From Chthonomonas sp. UBA2017 (GTDB lineage: Bacteria > Armatimonadota > Fimbriimonadia > Fimbriimonadales > Fimbriimonadaceae), in the NCBI GenBank assembly GCA_002335425.1, contig DDCB01000044.1:18520-82519 (forward strand): a stretch of 64,000 nucleotides of DNA, written 5' to 3'. The translations under genes and the position numbers were made by a program. The notes beneath the pieces were generated by a model, which saw only the letters and a list, made by a program, of their open reading frames with translations, was not told the DNA's origin and ran no database searches. Shown here one piece after another: positions 1-8,394 of this stretch. How positions within the stretch are numbered: the first letter of the stretch is position 1; every line of letters begins with the position of its first letter.

Positions 1-411
1 CCGGGCATCGTTGAGCGCCAAGATTCGCACCGCGAGGAGCGCGGCATTGTGGGCATTGCCGATGGCGACGGTCGCAACGGGAATTCCCGCCGGCATCTGG
101 ACGATCGAATAGAGCGAATCAAGGCCGCCGAGTGCTTGAGTTTGAATCGGGACCCCGATCACGGGCAAGACGGTGAGCGAAGCGACCATCCCTGGCAGGT
201 GAGCGGCCCCGCCCGCCCCGGCGATGAGCACGCGCAGCCCCCGAGAGCCGGCCGATTTGGCGTACTCGACCATCTCTTCGGGAGTCCGATGCGCGGAGAC
301 GACTTTGGCTTCGTGCTCGATGCCGAACCGACTGAGGACTTCGGCGGCAGCGGACATCGTCGGCCAGTCGGACTGGCTTCCCATGATGATTCCGATAAGA
401 GGTGCGCTCAT
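1..411 (-). CDS. purE: 5-(carboxyamino)imidazole ribonucleotide mutase PurE (3' end outside window)
   Basis: Only the first 137 codons are in the window; the gene runs off the left edge. PurE converts N5-CAIR to CAIR in de novo purine synthesis in the cytoplasm. The translation starts MSAPLIGIIMGSQSDWPTM and holds the class I PurE signature GSQSDWPTM, then SAHRTPEEM (the His-Arg-Thr loop that binds substrate phosphate) and the Gly/Ala-rich AGAGGAAHLPGM segment. The ATG at 411 is the only start in front of the conserved N-terminal strand. It is divergent from purS, with 38 bp between the two starts, so both promoters must overlap there. Identification is firm; the missing C-terminus cannot be judged. 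Confidence 0.95.
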   Translation of the reverse strand, partial: MSAPLIGIIMGSQSDWPTMSAAAEVLSRFGIEHEAKVVSAHRTPEEMVEYAKSAGSRGLRVLIAGAGGAAHLPGMVASLTVLPVIGVPIQTQALGGLDSLYSIVQMPAGIPVATVAIGNAHNAALLAVRILALNDAR

Positions 412-449
412 GCTGGGTCTTTTACCCGGCAAAGTGCCACAATCAGGAA

Positions 450-683
450 ATGCCGTTGGTTCGTGTGGTGGTGACTTTGAAGCCTTCTTTGCTGGATTCG
501 GCGGGTCGGACCGTTTCTGACTCCCTGGTCAAGCTGGGATTCGACGAGGTCGAGGGAGTTCGGATCGGGAAGGTCATCGAACTCCACGTGACTCAGGCTG
601 ATCCATCTCGGCTCCAAGCGATGTGTGATAAGCTCCTGGCGAATCCGGTGATCGAAGACTATCAGATTGAGGTTGTGGATTGA
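450..683 (+). CDS. purS: Phosphoribosylformylglycinamidine synthase subunit PurS
   Basis: A 77-residue protein of normal PurS length. PurS bridges PurL and PurQ in the three-subunit FGAM synthase complex (step 4 of purine synthesis). Visible family features are the N-terminal strand RVVVTLKPSLLDSAGRTV, the GFDEVEGVRIGKVIEL block and the C-terminal NPVIEDYQIEV. The ATG at 450 is preceded by AGGA at 445-448. The stop overlaps the TTG start of purQ by 3 nt, indicating translational coupling. Presence of PurS predicts a small-type PurL elsewhere, because no purL follows here. Confidence 0.93.
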   Translation: MPLVRVVVTLKPSLLDSAGRTVSDSLVKLGFDEVEGVRIGKVIELHVTQADPSRLQAMCDKLLANPVIEDYQIEVVD

Positions 684-1363
684 AAATCGCGGTCGTCCGG
701 TTCCCCGGGTCGAATTGTGATCAGGACGCTCTCTGGGCCTTGCGCTCTGATGTGGGGGTTGCAGCTGAGTATGTGTGGCATGAGGCGACCTCGCTGTCGG
801 GATTCGACGGGGTTTTTTTGCCGGGCGGATTCAGTTATGGCGACTATTTGCGATGTGGGGCGATGGCCGCTCGGGCCCCTTTGATGTCGGCGGTCAGGGA
901 CCTGGCCGAGCGCGGTCACCCGGTCATAGGGGCTTGCAACGGGTTCCAAGTTCTTTGCGAGGCTGGTCTTCTCGAAGGGGCTCTCCTTCTGAATCATAGC
1001 CAAAAGTTTGTTTGCCGAGACGTCAGATTGCGCCCGGAGACGCAGAAGGGGCTCTGGATGGAGTCGCAGTCCCAGGTGCTCCGGCTGCCGATTGCCCACG
1101 GAGAGGGCCGGTACATCGCAGATCGCGAGAATCTTTCGCGGCTCAATGGAGAAGGGCGAGTCGCATTTCGATACGTCGATTCGGCGGGCGATGCGACTGA
1201 AGACGCCAATCCGAATGGATCGGTGGAGAACATCGCCGGGATTGTGAACGAGGCAGGAAACGTTTTGGGATTGATGCCCCACCCCGAGCGAGCGACGAAT
1301 GCTCGGATAGGTGGGACCGATGGCCTGGTGCTTCTGCGTGCATTTTCGGCCATGAAGGTTTGA
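680..1363 (+). CDS. purQ: Phosphoribosylformylglycinamidine synthase, glutaminase subunit PurQ
   Basis: A 227-residue class I glutamine amidotransferase that supplies ammonia to PurL. It begins MKIAVVRFPGSNCDQDALWA and shows the LPGGFSYGDYLR oxyanion region, the nucleophile Cys in GACNGFQVLCE and the His-Glu of the catalytic triad in MPHPERATN near the C-terminus. The start is TTG at 680, overlapping the purS stop (TGA 681-683); no better start exists because the first strand would be lost. Only 9 bp separate its stop from the following cyclase gene, so the two may be cotranscribed. Absence of purL after purQ is unusual. Confidence 0.95.
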   Translation: MKIAVVRFPGSNCDQDALWALRSDVGVAAEYVWHEATSLSGFDGVFLPGGFSYGDYLRCGAMAARAPLMSAVRDLAERGHPVIGACNGFQVLCEAGLLEGALLLNHSQKFVCRDVRLRPETQKGLWMESQSQVLRLPIAHGEGRYIADRENLSRLNGEGRVAFRYVDSAGDATEDANPNGSVENIAGIVNEAGNVLGLMPHPERATNARIGGTDGLVLLRAFSAMKV

Positions 1364-1372
1364 ACAGAACTT

Positions 1373-4027
1373 ATGGAAGCCAAAAGTCAAACCTTCACCT
1401 TCTTGCTGACCGACGTTCAAGGCAGTACGCGTCTTTGGGAAAAGTTCTCCCAAGAGATGAACGTGGCGCTGCAGATTCATGACCGGATCATGCGCGAAGA
1501 GATCGAGCGCTTTGGCGGTGAAGTATTCAAGACGATGGGCGATGCGTTTTTTGCCGCCTTTCAGAGTGCCGATGGCGCGGTCCATGCGGCGTGTGCGATC
1601 CAACAGCGGCTGGCCCTTGAGACCGGTGCGGGCGATTTTGCTCCACTCCGAGTGCGTATGGGGATCCACACGGGCGAGGCCCACGTCCGGGATAGTGATT
1701 ACTTTGGTCCGACGATGAACCGAGTCGCCCGGCTCCAGGCGGTAGGCCACGGCGCTCAAATCCTGCTTTCTTCGGTGACGACCGAAGTGATCGGGACCAA
1801 TCTGCCCGAAGGGGCCTGGTTGGTCGAGTTGGGGCCACACAAGCTCAAAGATATTGAGCAACCGGAGCACATTCGTCAGCTCAATTATCCTGGCGTCCCT
1901 GAGTCTTTTCCCAAGCTCAAGACGATCGACTCGCTCCCGAACAACTTGCCGCGAGAGGTCTCCTCGTTTGTTGGACGCGAAAACGAGGTCGCGAATCTGC
2001 GCAAGCAGCTCGGGACTCACCGCCTGATCACGTTGACCGGTTCTGGCGGGTGCGGAAAGTCGAGGTTGGCGATCGAGGTGGCGGCGGAACTTCTCGGCCG
2101 GTTTGAGCATGGCGTTTGGTTGATCGAGTTGGCGTCTTTGAACGACCCATCGCTCCTTTGGCAGACCATCGCTTCGACGCTGAACATCAAGGGCGATCCG
2201 GGATCTTCGGAAGCGGATACGGTTCGACAAGTTCTCAAAGATCGCACGATGCTTTTGATCATGGATAACTGCGAGCACTTGATCGATGAGGCCGCCCGAG
2301 TTGTCGATTCGATTTTGAAGGGCTGTCCGAATGTTTGTGTGATGGCCACGAGTCGAGAAGCCCTCGGCGTGATGGGCGAACTTTCTTACAAAGTCCCTTC
2401 TCTCTCGTTGCCGGAAAATGCGCAAAATCTGTCTCCCGAAGATCTGTTGACTTATGGAGCGATTCAACTCTTTATGCAACGGGCCCAAGCAGCGAATTCG
2501 ACGTTCGAATTGACGGCGCAAAACGCGGTTTCAGTCGCGCAAGTTTGCCAGCGGCTCGACGGAATTCCGCTCGCCATCGAGCTAGCCGCGGCCCGCATCA
2601 AGTCGCTGGCGGCCGATCAGATCGCCGCCCGATTGAACGATCGTTTCCGCCTCTTGACTGGGGGAAGTCGCACGGTTCTTCCCCGGCAGCAAACGCTCCG
2701 CGCGGCGATTGATTGGAGCTATAACCTTCTTGAAGAGAAAGAGAAATCTTTGCTGGTTTCGCTCTCGATTTTCAGTGGGGGTTGGACCCTGGAATCCAGT
2801 GAACAGATCTGCACGACGGACGATATCGAGGACTGGGAGATTCTCGACCTTCTGACTCAGCTCGTGGATAAATCTTTAGTCAATTATGATGACAAAAAAG
2901 ACCCTCCCCGATATCGATTTCTGGAAACAGTTCGACAATACGCTCAGGAAAAGTTGCTTGATTTTGAGGGTTTGACAGACTTGCGCCGAAAGCACGTCCA
3001 CTACTTCCTGGAGCATTCTCGCCAAGCGGCGGCGAACTTTGGGGGCACCGATCAGATCTTGTGGCTCAAGCGGATCGAGTACGACCTGGACAATATCCGG
3101 AGTGCGCTCGAATGGTGCCAGCACGATGAAGAAACCACGTTCGCGGGGCTCAAAATGGCGACGCTTTTGCACCGCTTCTGGGAAGTTCGGGGTTATTTGA
3201 GTGAGGGGCGGCAGTCGATTGAGAGCCTTTTGAACGCTTTGCCGACTTCGGGGTCGGCTTATGTGGACGATTCGACGCTGGAAGATTGGCGAATGCGAGC
3301 CTGCAACAACGTCGGGACTCTGATCAACGACCTTGCCCAGCCCGAGGCCGCTCAGGCCCGGCTGGAAGAGGCGCTGGCGATTGCGCGCAGGAAGGATTTC
3401 AAGCTCGGAGTTGCAGTCATTCTGAACAACATTGGGCTCACGTTCAAGAATCGTGGAGATCGCGAAGGTGCGATGAGTCGATATGAAGAAAGCGCGGCCA
3501 TCTGCAAAGAGATCGGTGACGAACGAAACCTCGCCATAGCCTATGACAATTTGGGTGCGCTTTATCGCGAGGCTGGCCGCCGTGCGGAGTCTCGCCAACT
3601 GCATGAAGAGTGTCTGCAGATTTTCGAGAAAGTAGAAGATGCTCGAAGTATTGCGATCGCTCTGGGACGGCTCGCCGAGCTCGATATTGATGATCTTCAG
3701 TCTGAGCAGGCTCGGGCGCGCCTCGTGCGGGCTCTGAAGATGCAGCGCGAAATGGAGTATCTCGCCGGGATTGCGACGGTGCTGGAGCTCTTTGCCAAAG
3801 CTGATATTTTGGATCAGCGCAATGAATCTGCGGCCCAATTGGTCGGGCGAGCGGCCGAAATTCGCGACCAGATCGGGCTTCATGTTCCTCCCAACGACCA
3901 AGCTGAATACGATGCGATGGTGGCGACCCTGAAAGAACGGCTCGGCGAGGACGTCGCCAACCGCTTGATGCAAGAGGGGCAGGCTTTGAGCCTGGATCGA
4001 CTGCCGCTTGAAGTCGTGGCGACTTGA
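1373..4027 (+). CDS. Class III nucleotidyl cyclase / NB-ARC ATPase / TPR signalling protein
   Basis: 884 residues in three parts. Residues ~8-185 form a class III adenylate/guanylate cyclase domain: metal-binding Asp14 in LLTDVQGSTRLWE and Asp57 in FKTMGDAFFAAF, with Lys53 in the adenine-recognising position. Residues ~195-480 form an NB-ARC/AAA-type ATPase: Walker A GSGGCGKS at ~223-230 and Walker B LLIMDNCEH at ~293, followed by the LPLAIELAAARIKSL signature and a winged-helix region. From ~560 on there are TPR-like helices (for example AIAYDNLGALYREAGR). Such multidomain regulators are common in Armatimonadota, Chloroflexi and Actinobacteria; the signal sensed is unknown. No membrane segment is visible. 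The cyclase residues look intact, so cAMP synthesis is plausible. It follows purQ by 9 bp with no clear Shine-Dalgarno site. Confidence 0.88.
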   Translation: MEAKSQTFTFLLTDVQGSTRLWEKFSQEMNVALQIHDRIMREEIERFGGEVFKTMGDAFFAAFQSADGAVHAACAIQQRLALETGAGDFAPLRVRMGIHTGEAHVRDSDYFGPTMNRVARLQAVGHGAQILLSSVTTEVIGTNLPEGAWLVELGPHKLKDIEQPEHIRQLNYPGVPESFPKLKTIDSLPNNLPREVSSFVGRENEVANLRKQLGTHRLITLTGSGGCGKSRLAIEVAAELLGRFEHGVWLIELASLNDPSLLWQTIASTLNIKGDPGSSEADTVRQVLKDRTMLLIMDNCEHLIDEAARVVDSILKGCPNVCVMATSREALGVMGELSYKVPSLSLPENAQNLSPEDLLTYGAIQLFMQRAQAANSTFELTAQNAVSVAQVCQRLDGIPLAIELAAARIKSLAADQIAARLNDRFRLLTGGSRTVLPRQQTLRAAIDWSYNLLEEKEKSLLVSLSIFSGGWTLESSEQICTTDDIEDWEILDLLTQLVDKSLVNYDDKKDPPRYRFLETVRQYAQEKLLDFEGLTDLRRKHVHYFLEHSRQAAANFGGTDQILWLKRIEYDLDNIRSALEWCQHDEETTFAGLKMATLLHRFWEVRGYLSEGRQSIESLLNALPTSGSAYVDDSTLEDWRMRACNNVGTLINDLAQPEAAQARLEEALAIARRKDFKLGVAVILNNIGLTFKNRGDREGAMSRYEESAAICKEIGDERNLAIAYDNLGALYREAGRRAESRQLHEECLQIFEKVEDARSIAIALGRLAELDIDDLQSEQARARLVRALKMQREMEYLAGIATVLELFAKADILDQRNESAAQLVGRAAEIRDQIGLHVPPNDQAEYDAMVATLKERLGEDVANRLMQEGQALSLDRLPLEVVAT

Positions 4028-4051
4028 TTGAGGCGTCGGACCCAAAAGAAG

Positions 4052-4090
4052 AGGGGCCCTGAGCGATTCTGCTCAGGGCCCCTGGTTTTG
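4052..4090. terminator. Bidirectional intrinsic terminator
   Basis: A 13-bp perfect stem (4052-4064 with 4071-4083) closes a 6-nt loop. It lies between the convergent cyclase and PEP-CTERM genes. A short T-rich run follows on the plus strand (GGTTTTGG), and a T-rich CTTCTTTTGG follows on the minus strand, so it can serve both genes. Confidence 0.85.
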
Positions 4091-4101
4091 GATGGACCAG
4101 T

Positions 4102-7100
4102 TTACGACTGTCGTCGTCGGCGTCGAACGAGGACAGCTAGGCCCAGACCGAGGGCAGCCATCGTCGCTGGCTCAGGAACAGGCCGAGCGAAGCCGCGCAG
4201 GATGGTCGGGTGCGTGTAGTCGATGTCGATGAGGAACCCGTTGCCGTTGACCGTGTTCACTTCCGAGAATTGACCCGTGTAGCCACCACCGAAGGTCATC
4301 AGGTCGAACATCATGCCGTCGGTCAAGTTGAAGCTGGGGTTGATCACCACATTCAACTGGCCGCCGAGCGCCCCCGCGCCCGAGACGATGAGTCGGTCGA
4401 AGTTACTGGCCGATTCGATCTCCATCAGCGCAGTGCCGATGCTGGTTTGGGTGTAGGATCCGATGATGTTCAGAGTTCCTGGCGAGCTTCCCGGTGAGAG
4501 GGAGCCGCTGTTGTTGACGCCTCCGTCGATGGTTCCGGTGCCCCCGACTGTTCCGGCTTCAATCGTGATCGGTCCGCCCGCGGTGAATGTTCCGTTGACC
4601 AGCAATTGGCCGCCGAATTGCATGAAGCTCCCGCCGATATTCAGTTCGCCGTTGCTGTCCACCGCGAGGGTGCCGCTGTTGCCGAGGTCATCTTCGATGT
4701 TGAGCGAGATCGCATCGGAAAGAAGCAAGCTCCCGAGGACGAACGTGCCGTTGTTTTGGCTGAGTCCGGTGAGCGCATTGTTGCCGGAAAGGTTCTCGAT
4801 CGCAGCACTTCCGCCGATCAGCCAGATGTTGCTGTTATTGGTCTCGATGCCGGTGTTCGCGAACTTAAATTGCGAATTGTTGCCGATGATAAAGTTTCCG
4901 TTGTTCAGCGTCTTCGGTCCTGGGGAGTAGTTCGCGAAGGCACCGCTCTGGGTGTGGGTTCCGCTTTGGACTCGGAGTTGTCCGCCGCCATTGACGGCGA
5001 GCGAACCGCTTCCGAACAGGGCCCCCGACTGGAGGGCGAGGAATCCGCCGTTGATGATGGTGTTTCCGGCCCAGTTGGCCCCGGCGCCGACCGTGACTTC
5101 GCCATTCGTGATGACTTGTTGGCCGGTGAAGGTTGCGCCCGAAACGAAGTTATAGTTGCCGAGATTGAAGTCGATGTTTGCACCCGGCTCGACATTAAAC
5201 GTCCCGGCACCAGTACCACCGCCGATCAGTTCCAGGGTGCCGGCTTGGACATCCACCAGCCCTCCGGACGGGTTGTTGAACTTCGTCGTGACCGTCGTGA
5301 CGTCCGTTGAAGTTGGCTTCTTTCGGAAGGTCCCGAAGTTATTGATTTCGTGGATCGTGGGCCCGTTGAAATCAACTCCGTTGCCGGTGATCTCGTACGT
5401 GCCGTTCACTCGCAACTTGCTTGCAGAGCCCGAGAACGTGATCACCCCGGCGCTGTGGGTGGTGGGTCCGTTCAGAATGACTTGGGCCCCGTGCTTGATC
5501 GACTTTGGCGCCGCGGATGCAATGAAGGTCCCCGCGCTGGTCATGAAGGACGGAATGGCAATCCCATCTCCTTCGAGGCTTCCGCCGTTCCAGAAGAAGC
5601 TGTTCGTGTTCGAGTTGCCGAGATCGGACTTGTAGATTCCGCCGGTGTTTACCGTCAAGAAGTTCGTGTTGACCGAGATTCCGCTTTCGTTATTGAAGGT
5701 TCCGTTGACGGTGAGTTCATCCAGCGATCCGAGCGACGTGTCGGTGTCCAGCGAGAGATTTCCGCCACTGTTGATCGTCAGGTCGTCGATACCGTTATAG
5801 TTGGCGGCATCTTTGAAAACCGCGGCCCCGGAGATGACGACATTGGGAACGTTGATCGTGCCCGAATCGATCGAGGAGTTTCCACCGAGGACCAACAGCG
5901 AGCCCGAAGTTCCGACGATGTTGCCCGAGTTCGTGACGCCGCTTGTCGTCACAAAGGCATTCCCGTTGATGTTCACGTTGCCGGAGTTATCGAAAGGCGC
6001 GGCCATGGTGAACTGGGTTGCGGTCATCGGAGTAACGTTCAGGGTCCCTTCGTTGTTGAATAAGGTTGCCCCGGGTCCGGTCACCAAGAGGTTTGTGCCG
6101 TTGACGTTATAGGTTCCTGCCGCCGCGTTATTCAGCGTCGCGCTTCCTGCAAGACTGAGAATTCCCGCGTTATGGTTCCAAATGCCTTGGTTCACCGCAT
6201 TCAGTGCACCGCCTCCACCCAGCGTTTTGGTCTGAGCGGTCGTTAGGTTCAGGGTATTAACGTTGCTGAAATTTCCAGATCCTGAAATCTGGCCGCGCTC
6301 CCAGGTCGAGGTGCCCGTGACCTGGAAGTCACCGTCAGCGATAATCTGGCCCCGGTGGGTGAGGTTGTTGAACGTGATGGTATTCACCCAGGTGTCGATG
6401 TTCACCAGACCGGTGTTTCCAACGGTCACGGTGTCGTCGTTCGCCCACGAGGCACCCGACTCTTCGCCTGCTTCCAGCAAGTTCAGCTGCCCGTTGATCA
6501 CGGCGCTGTAGATGTTAATGTTGCCGAACGCATTCAGCTGAGCCCCCGAATTGATGGTGAGGGTGTCTGTCTCGAGGTCCCCTGAGAAAGTGAGATCGTA
6601 GGAGCCACCGGTCATCGTCACGTTTCCGGTGAACCCATTGATCGAGCCCGCGAGTTGACCTCCGCCGCCGAGCTGAAGAAGTCCTGAATTGTTGACGGAG
6701 CCGTCTTGCGAAAGTTGAATTTGAGAGTTGATCGTCGCGGTTTGTCCGCTAGAGATACTCATCGCACCGTTGAGAATTGAGAACTTGCCTCCATTCGACG
6801 TAAATGAGGATGCAAGGCTGCCCGACGATTCCAGCTTGATCTCTGCCGCGGTGCCGAGGTTTGCAATGCCGCTTAACGTGACGGGATTCCAGAACGTGAG
6901 TTTCGAACTATTCCCGAGTGCGACTCCGCCCATTCCGATGGAGGAGGTCCCGTAGACGTTGATCGTTGTGTTGGCTCCGAAGCTTCCTCCCGACAAGGTT
7001 GCACCCATGAGTACGTTCGTGAGTGCGCTGCTCGTGTAGGTTCCACCGGTGAAGTTCCAGCTGGAGATCGAGTTCGTTGCCGCTCCGGTGAGGCTCAGGC

Positions 7101-7344
7101 TCCCGCCGTTCTGAGTCCACAATCCAGCCGTATAGTTCAACGTCTGACTGGTGTACGAGCCGGACGAATGCGTGGTTGGAACTCCGACGCTCAGCGTTTG
7201 TCCCGCACCCGGAAGTCCGAGCGACCAGTTCGCTGGGTTGTTCCAGAACCCTCCGCTCCCGCCGATAAACGTGTTGACTTGGGCATGACTCAGGGCCGCC
7301 AACGCGGTGATGCCCGCCATGAGTGCAATCGATTTTATTCGCAT
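4102..7344 (-). CDS. PEP-CTERM-anchored, autotransporter-passenger-like beta-helix surface protein
   Basis: 1080 residues. The ATG at 7344 starts a signal peptide (MRIKSIALMAGITALAALSHA) and is preceded by GAGAGGAG; an in-frame ATG 42 nt upstream is unlikely. The body is almost entirely short G/N/S/T-rich repeats of the type found in autotransporter passengers (NNSGNVNINGNAFVTTSG, GTFTAGGPITIEAG, NSGSLSPGSSPGTLNIIG), suggesting a long parallel beta-helix. The end is a PEP-CTERM sorting signal: PVPEP, a hydrophobic stretch and a run of arginines, recognised by an exosortase (EpsH/XrtA-type) that is not in this window. No beta-barrel domain is present. It is probably exported and attached to the envelope or to exopolysaccharide. 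Single-gene unit with its own upstream region. Confidence 0.87.
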   Translation of the reverse strand: MRIKSIALMAGITALAALSHAQVNTFIGGSGGFWNNPANWSLGLPGAGQTLSVGVPTTHSSGSYTSQTLNYTAGLWTQNGGSLSLTGAATNSISSWNFTGGTYTSSALTNVLMGATLSGGSFGANTTINVYGTSSIGMGGVALGNSSKLTFWNPVTLSGIANLGTAAEIKLESSGSLASSFTSNGGKFSILNGAMSISSGQTATINSQIQLSQDGSVNNSGLLQLGGGGQLAGSINGFTGNVTMTGGSYDLTFSGDLETDTLTINSGAQLNAFGNINIYSAVINGQLNLLEAGEESGASWANDDTVTVGNTGLVNIDTWVNTITFNNLTHRGQIIADGDFQVTGTSTWERGQISGSGNFSNVNTLNLTTAQTKTLGGGGALNAVNQGIWNHNAGILSLAGSATLNNAAAGTYNVNGTNLLVTGPGATLFNNEGTLNVTPMTATQFTMAAPFDNSGNVNINGNAFVTTSGVTNSGNIVGTSGSLLVLGGNSSIDSGTINVPNVVISGAAVFKDAANYNGIDDLTINSGGNLSLDTDTSLGSLDELTVNGTFNNESGISVNTNFLTVNTGGIYKSDLGNSNTNSFFWNGGSLEGDGIAIPSFMTSAGTFIASAAPKSIKHGAQVILNGPTTHSAGVITFSGSASKLRVNGTYEITGNGVDFNGPTIHEINNFGTFRKKPTSTDVTTVTTKFNNPSGGLVDVQAGTLELIGGGTGAGTFNVEPGANIDFNLGNYNFVSGATFTGQQVITNGEVTVGAGANWAGNTIINGGFLALQSGALFGSGSLAVNGGGQLRVQSGTHTQSGAFANYSPGPKTLNNGNFIIGNNSQFKFANTGIETNNSNIWLIGGSAAIENLSGNNALTGLSQNNGTFVLGSLLLSDAISLNIEDDLGNSGTLAVDSNGELNIGGSFMQFGGQLLVNGTFTAGGPITIEAGTVGGTGTIDGGVNNSGSLSPGSSPGTLNIIGSYTQTSIGTALMEIESASNFDRLIVSGAGALGGQLNVVINPSFNLTDGMMFDLMTFGGGYTGQFSEVNTVNGNGFLIDIDYTHPTILRGFARPVPEPATMAALGLGLAVLVRRRRRQS

Positions 7345-7530
7345 GGATTCTGACTCCTCTCCACAACACACAATGGCCCAGGCCAACTATTAGAAGGCCA
7401 GAGCACTTTTCCAGTCCTCATTCTACTGGAGAATTCGAATGATCACGTGGAATCGCGGATCGAATTTTCAGAAGTCTGGTATTCCTCCATCTCCAAATCA
7501 AGGAAGAACAGGCAATAACTAGTAATTTTC
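7345..7530. other. Intergenic region upstream of the PEP-CTERM gene
   Basis: 186 bp between the PEP-CTERM gene start and the nfo stop, both on the minus strand. It is more AT-rich than its surroundings. I see a purine-rich ribosome-binding site next to the gene start and a small 5-bp inverted repeat (CCAGT...ACTGG, about 7412-7430), but no convincing promoter pair and no terminator for nfo. Confidence 0.4.
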
Positions 7531-8394
7531 TCAGGTCGCTTCGTCGGACTCAGAAGCCCATTTCCAGAGCCGAGCCAAGTTCACTTCATGCTGGGTCTCG
7601 GCATCGGGAGTTTCTAAGAGAATGGGGACGCCAAAGAACCGCTCGTCTGCCATCAGACATTCGAACGCCGTCGGCCCGATTTCACCTTCGCCCAGGTGCT
7701 CGTGTCGATCCACTCGGGAGCCGAGCGGCTTCTTCGAGTCGTTGCAGTGAATGGCGCCCAGCCGGTCGAATCCGACGATCCGTCCCAAGGCGTCCATGGT
7801 CTGCTCGTAGGCTTCTCTCGTTCGCAAGTCGTAGCCAGCGGCAAAGATGTGGCAGGTGTCGAGGCAGATTCCTAGCTGCGACGGAGCGCGTGTTAGGTCT
7901 AAGATTTTGGCCAAATGCTCAAATTTGTAATTAAGTGAGGACCCTTGACCTGCCGTGGTCTCCATCAAAATGGTGACCGACGAGGGGGCCTCGGTCAGCA
8001 AGGTGAGGACCTCGTCCGCGACGAGCTGAAGGCCGACGTCTTCGCCTTGACCGAGGTGCGATCCCATGTGCGAGACGACTTGTGGTACGCCGAGTTCGTG
8101 ACATCGCTGCATCTCGCCGAGGAGGGCGCGGCGGCTCTTTTCACGACCTTCGGGGGTCGGGTGGGCCAAGTTGATCAGATAGCTGTCATGACTGACGACT
8201 TGTTGAATGTTGCTCGCGGCCCAGGTGTCTCGAAAAAGCTGAACCTTGGCGGGATCGAGCGGCTTCGAGGCCCACTGCTGAGGACTGTGAGTGAAGATCT
8301 GAATGGCGGTGCAGCCAATCTCTTGTCCACGCTCCAGCGCCTTGTGCAGTCCTCCCGCCGTCGGCATATGGGCGCCCAAAAGTCGGGCCGTCAT
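7531..8394 (-). CDS. nfo: Deoxyribonuclease IV (AP endonuclease IV)
   Basis: 287 residues, the normal length for Nfo. It cleaves DNA 5' to abasic sites in base-excision repair, using three Zn ions. Zn-ligand motifs of the family are present: VSHDSYLINLA, LMETTAGQG, GICLDTCHIFAAGYD, IHCNDSK and DRHEHLGEGEIG. The start overlaps the stop of the SLBB gene by 4 nt (ATGA), so it is translated from the same mRNA. The pairing with a polysaccharide-export gene looks fortuitous rather than functional. Confidence 0.95.
   Translation of the reverse strand: MTARLLGAHMPTAGGLHKALERGQEIGCTAIQIFTHSPQQWASKPLDPAKVQLFRDTWAASNIQQVVSHDSYLINLAHPTPEGREKSRRALLGEMQRCHELGVPQVVSHMGSHLGQGEDVGLQLVADEVLTLLTEAPSSVTILMETTAGQGSSLNYKFEHLAKILDLTRAPSQLGICLDTCHIFAAGYDLRTREAYEQTMDALGRIVGFDRLGAIHCNDSKKPLGSRVDRHEHLGEGEIGPTAFECLMADERFFGVPILLETPDAETQHEVNLARLWKWASESDEAT

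Noticed and set aside
662..2521. Long minus-strand open frame (619 codons) over purQ and the cyclase gene
   Set aside because: Antisense of two well-supported genes; its protein is Arg/His/Gln-rich with no domain, a typical shadow in GC-rich DNA.
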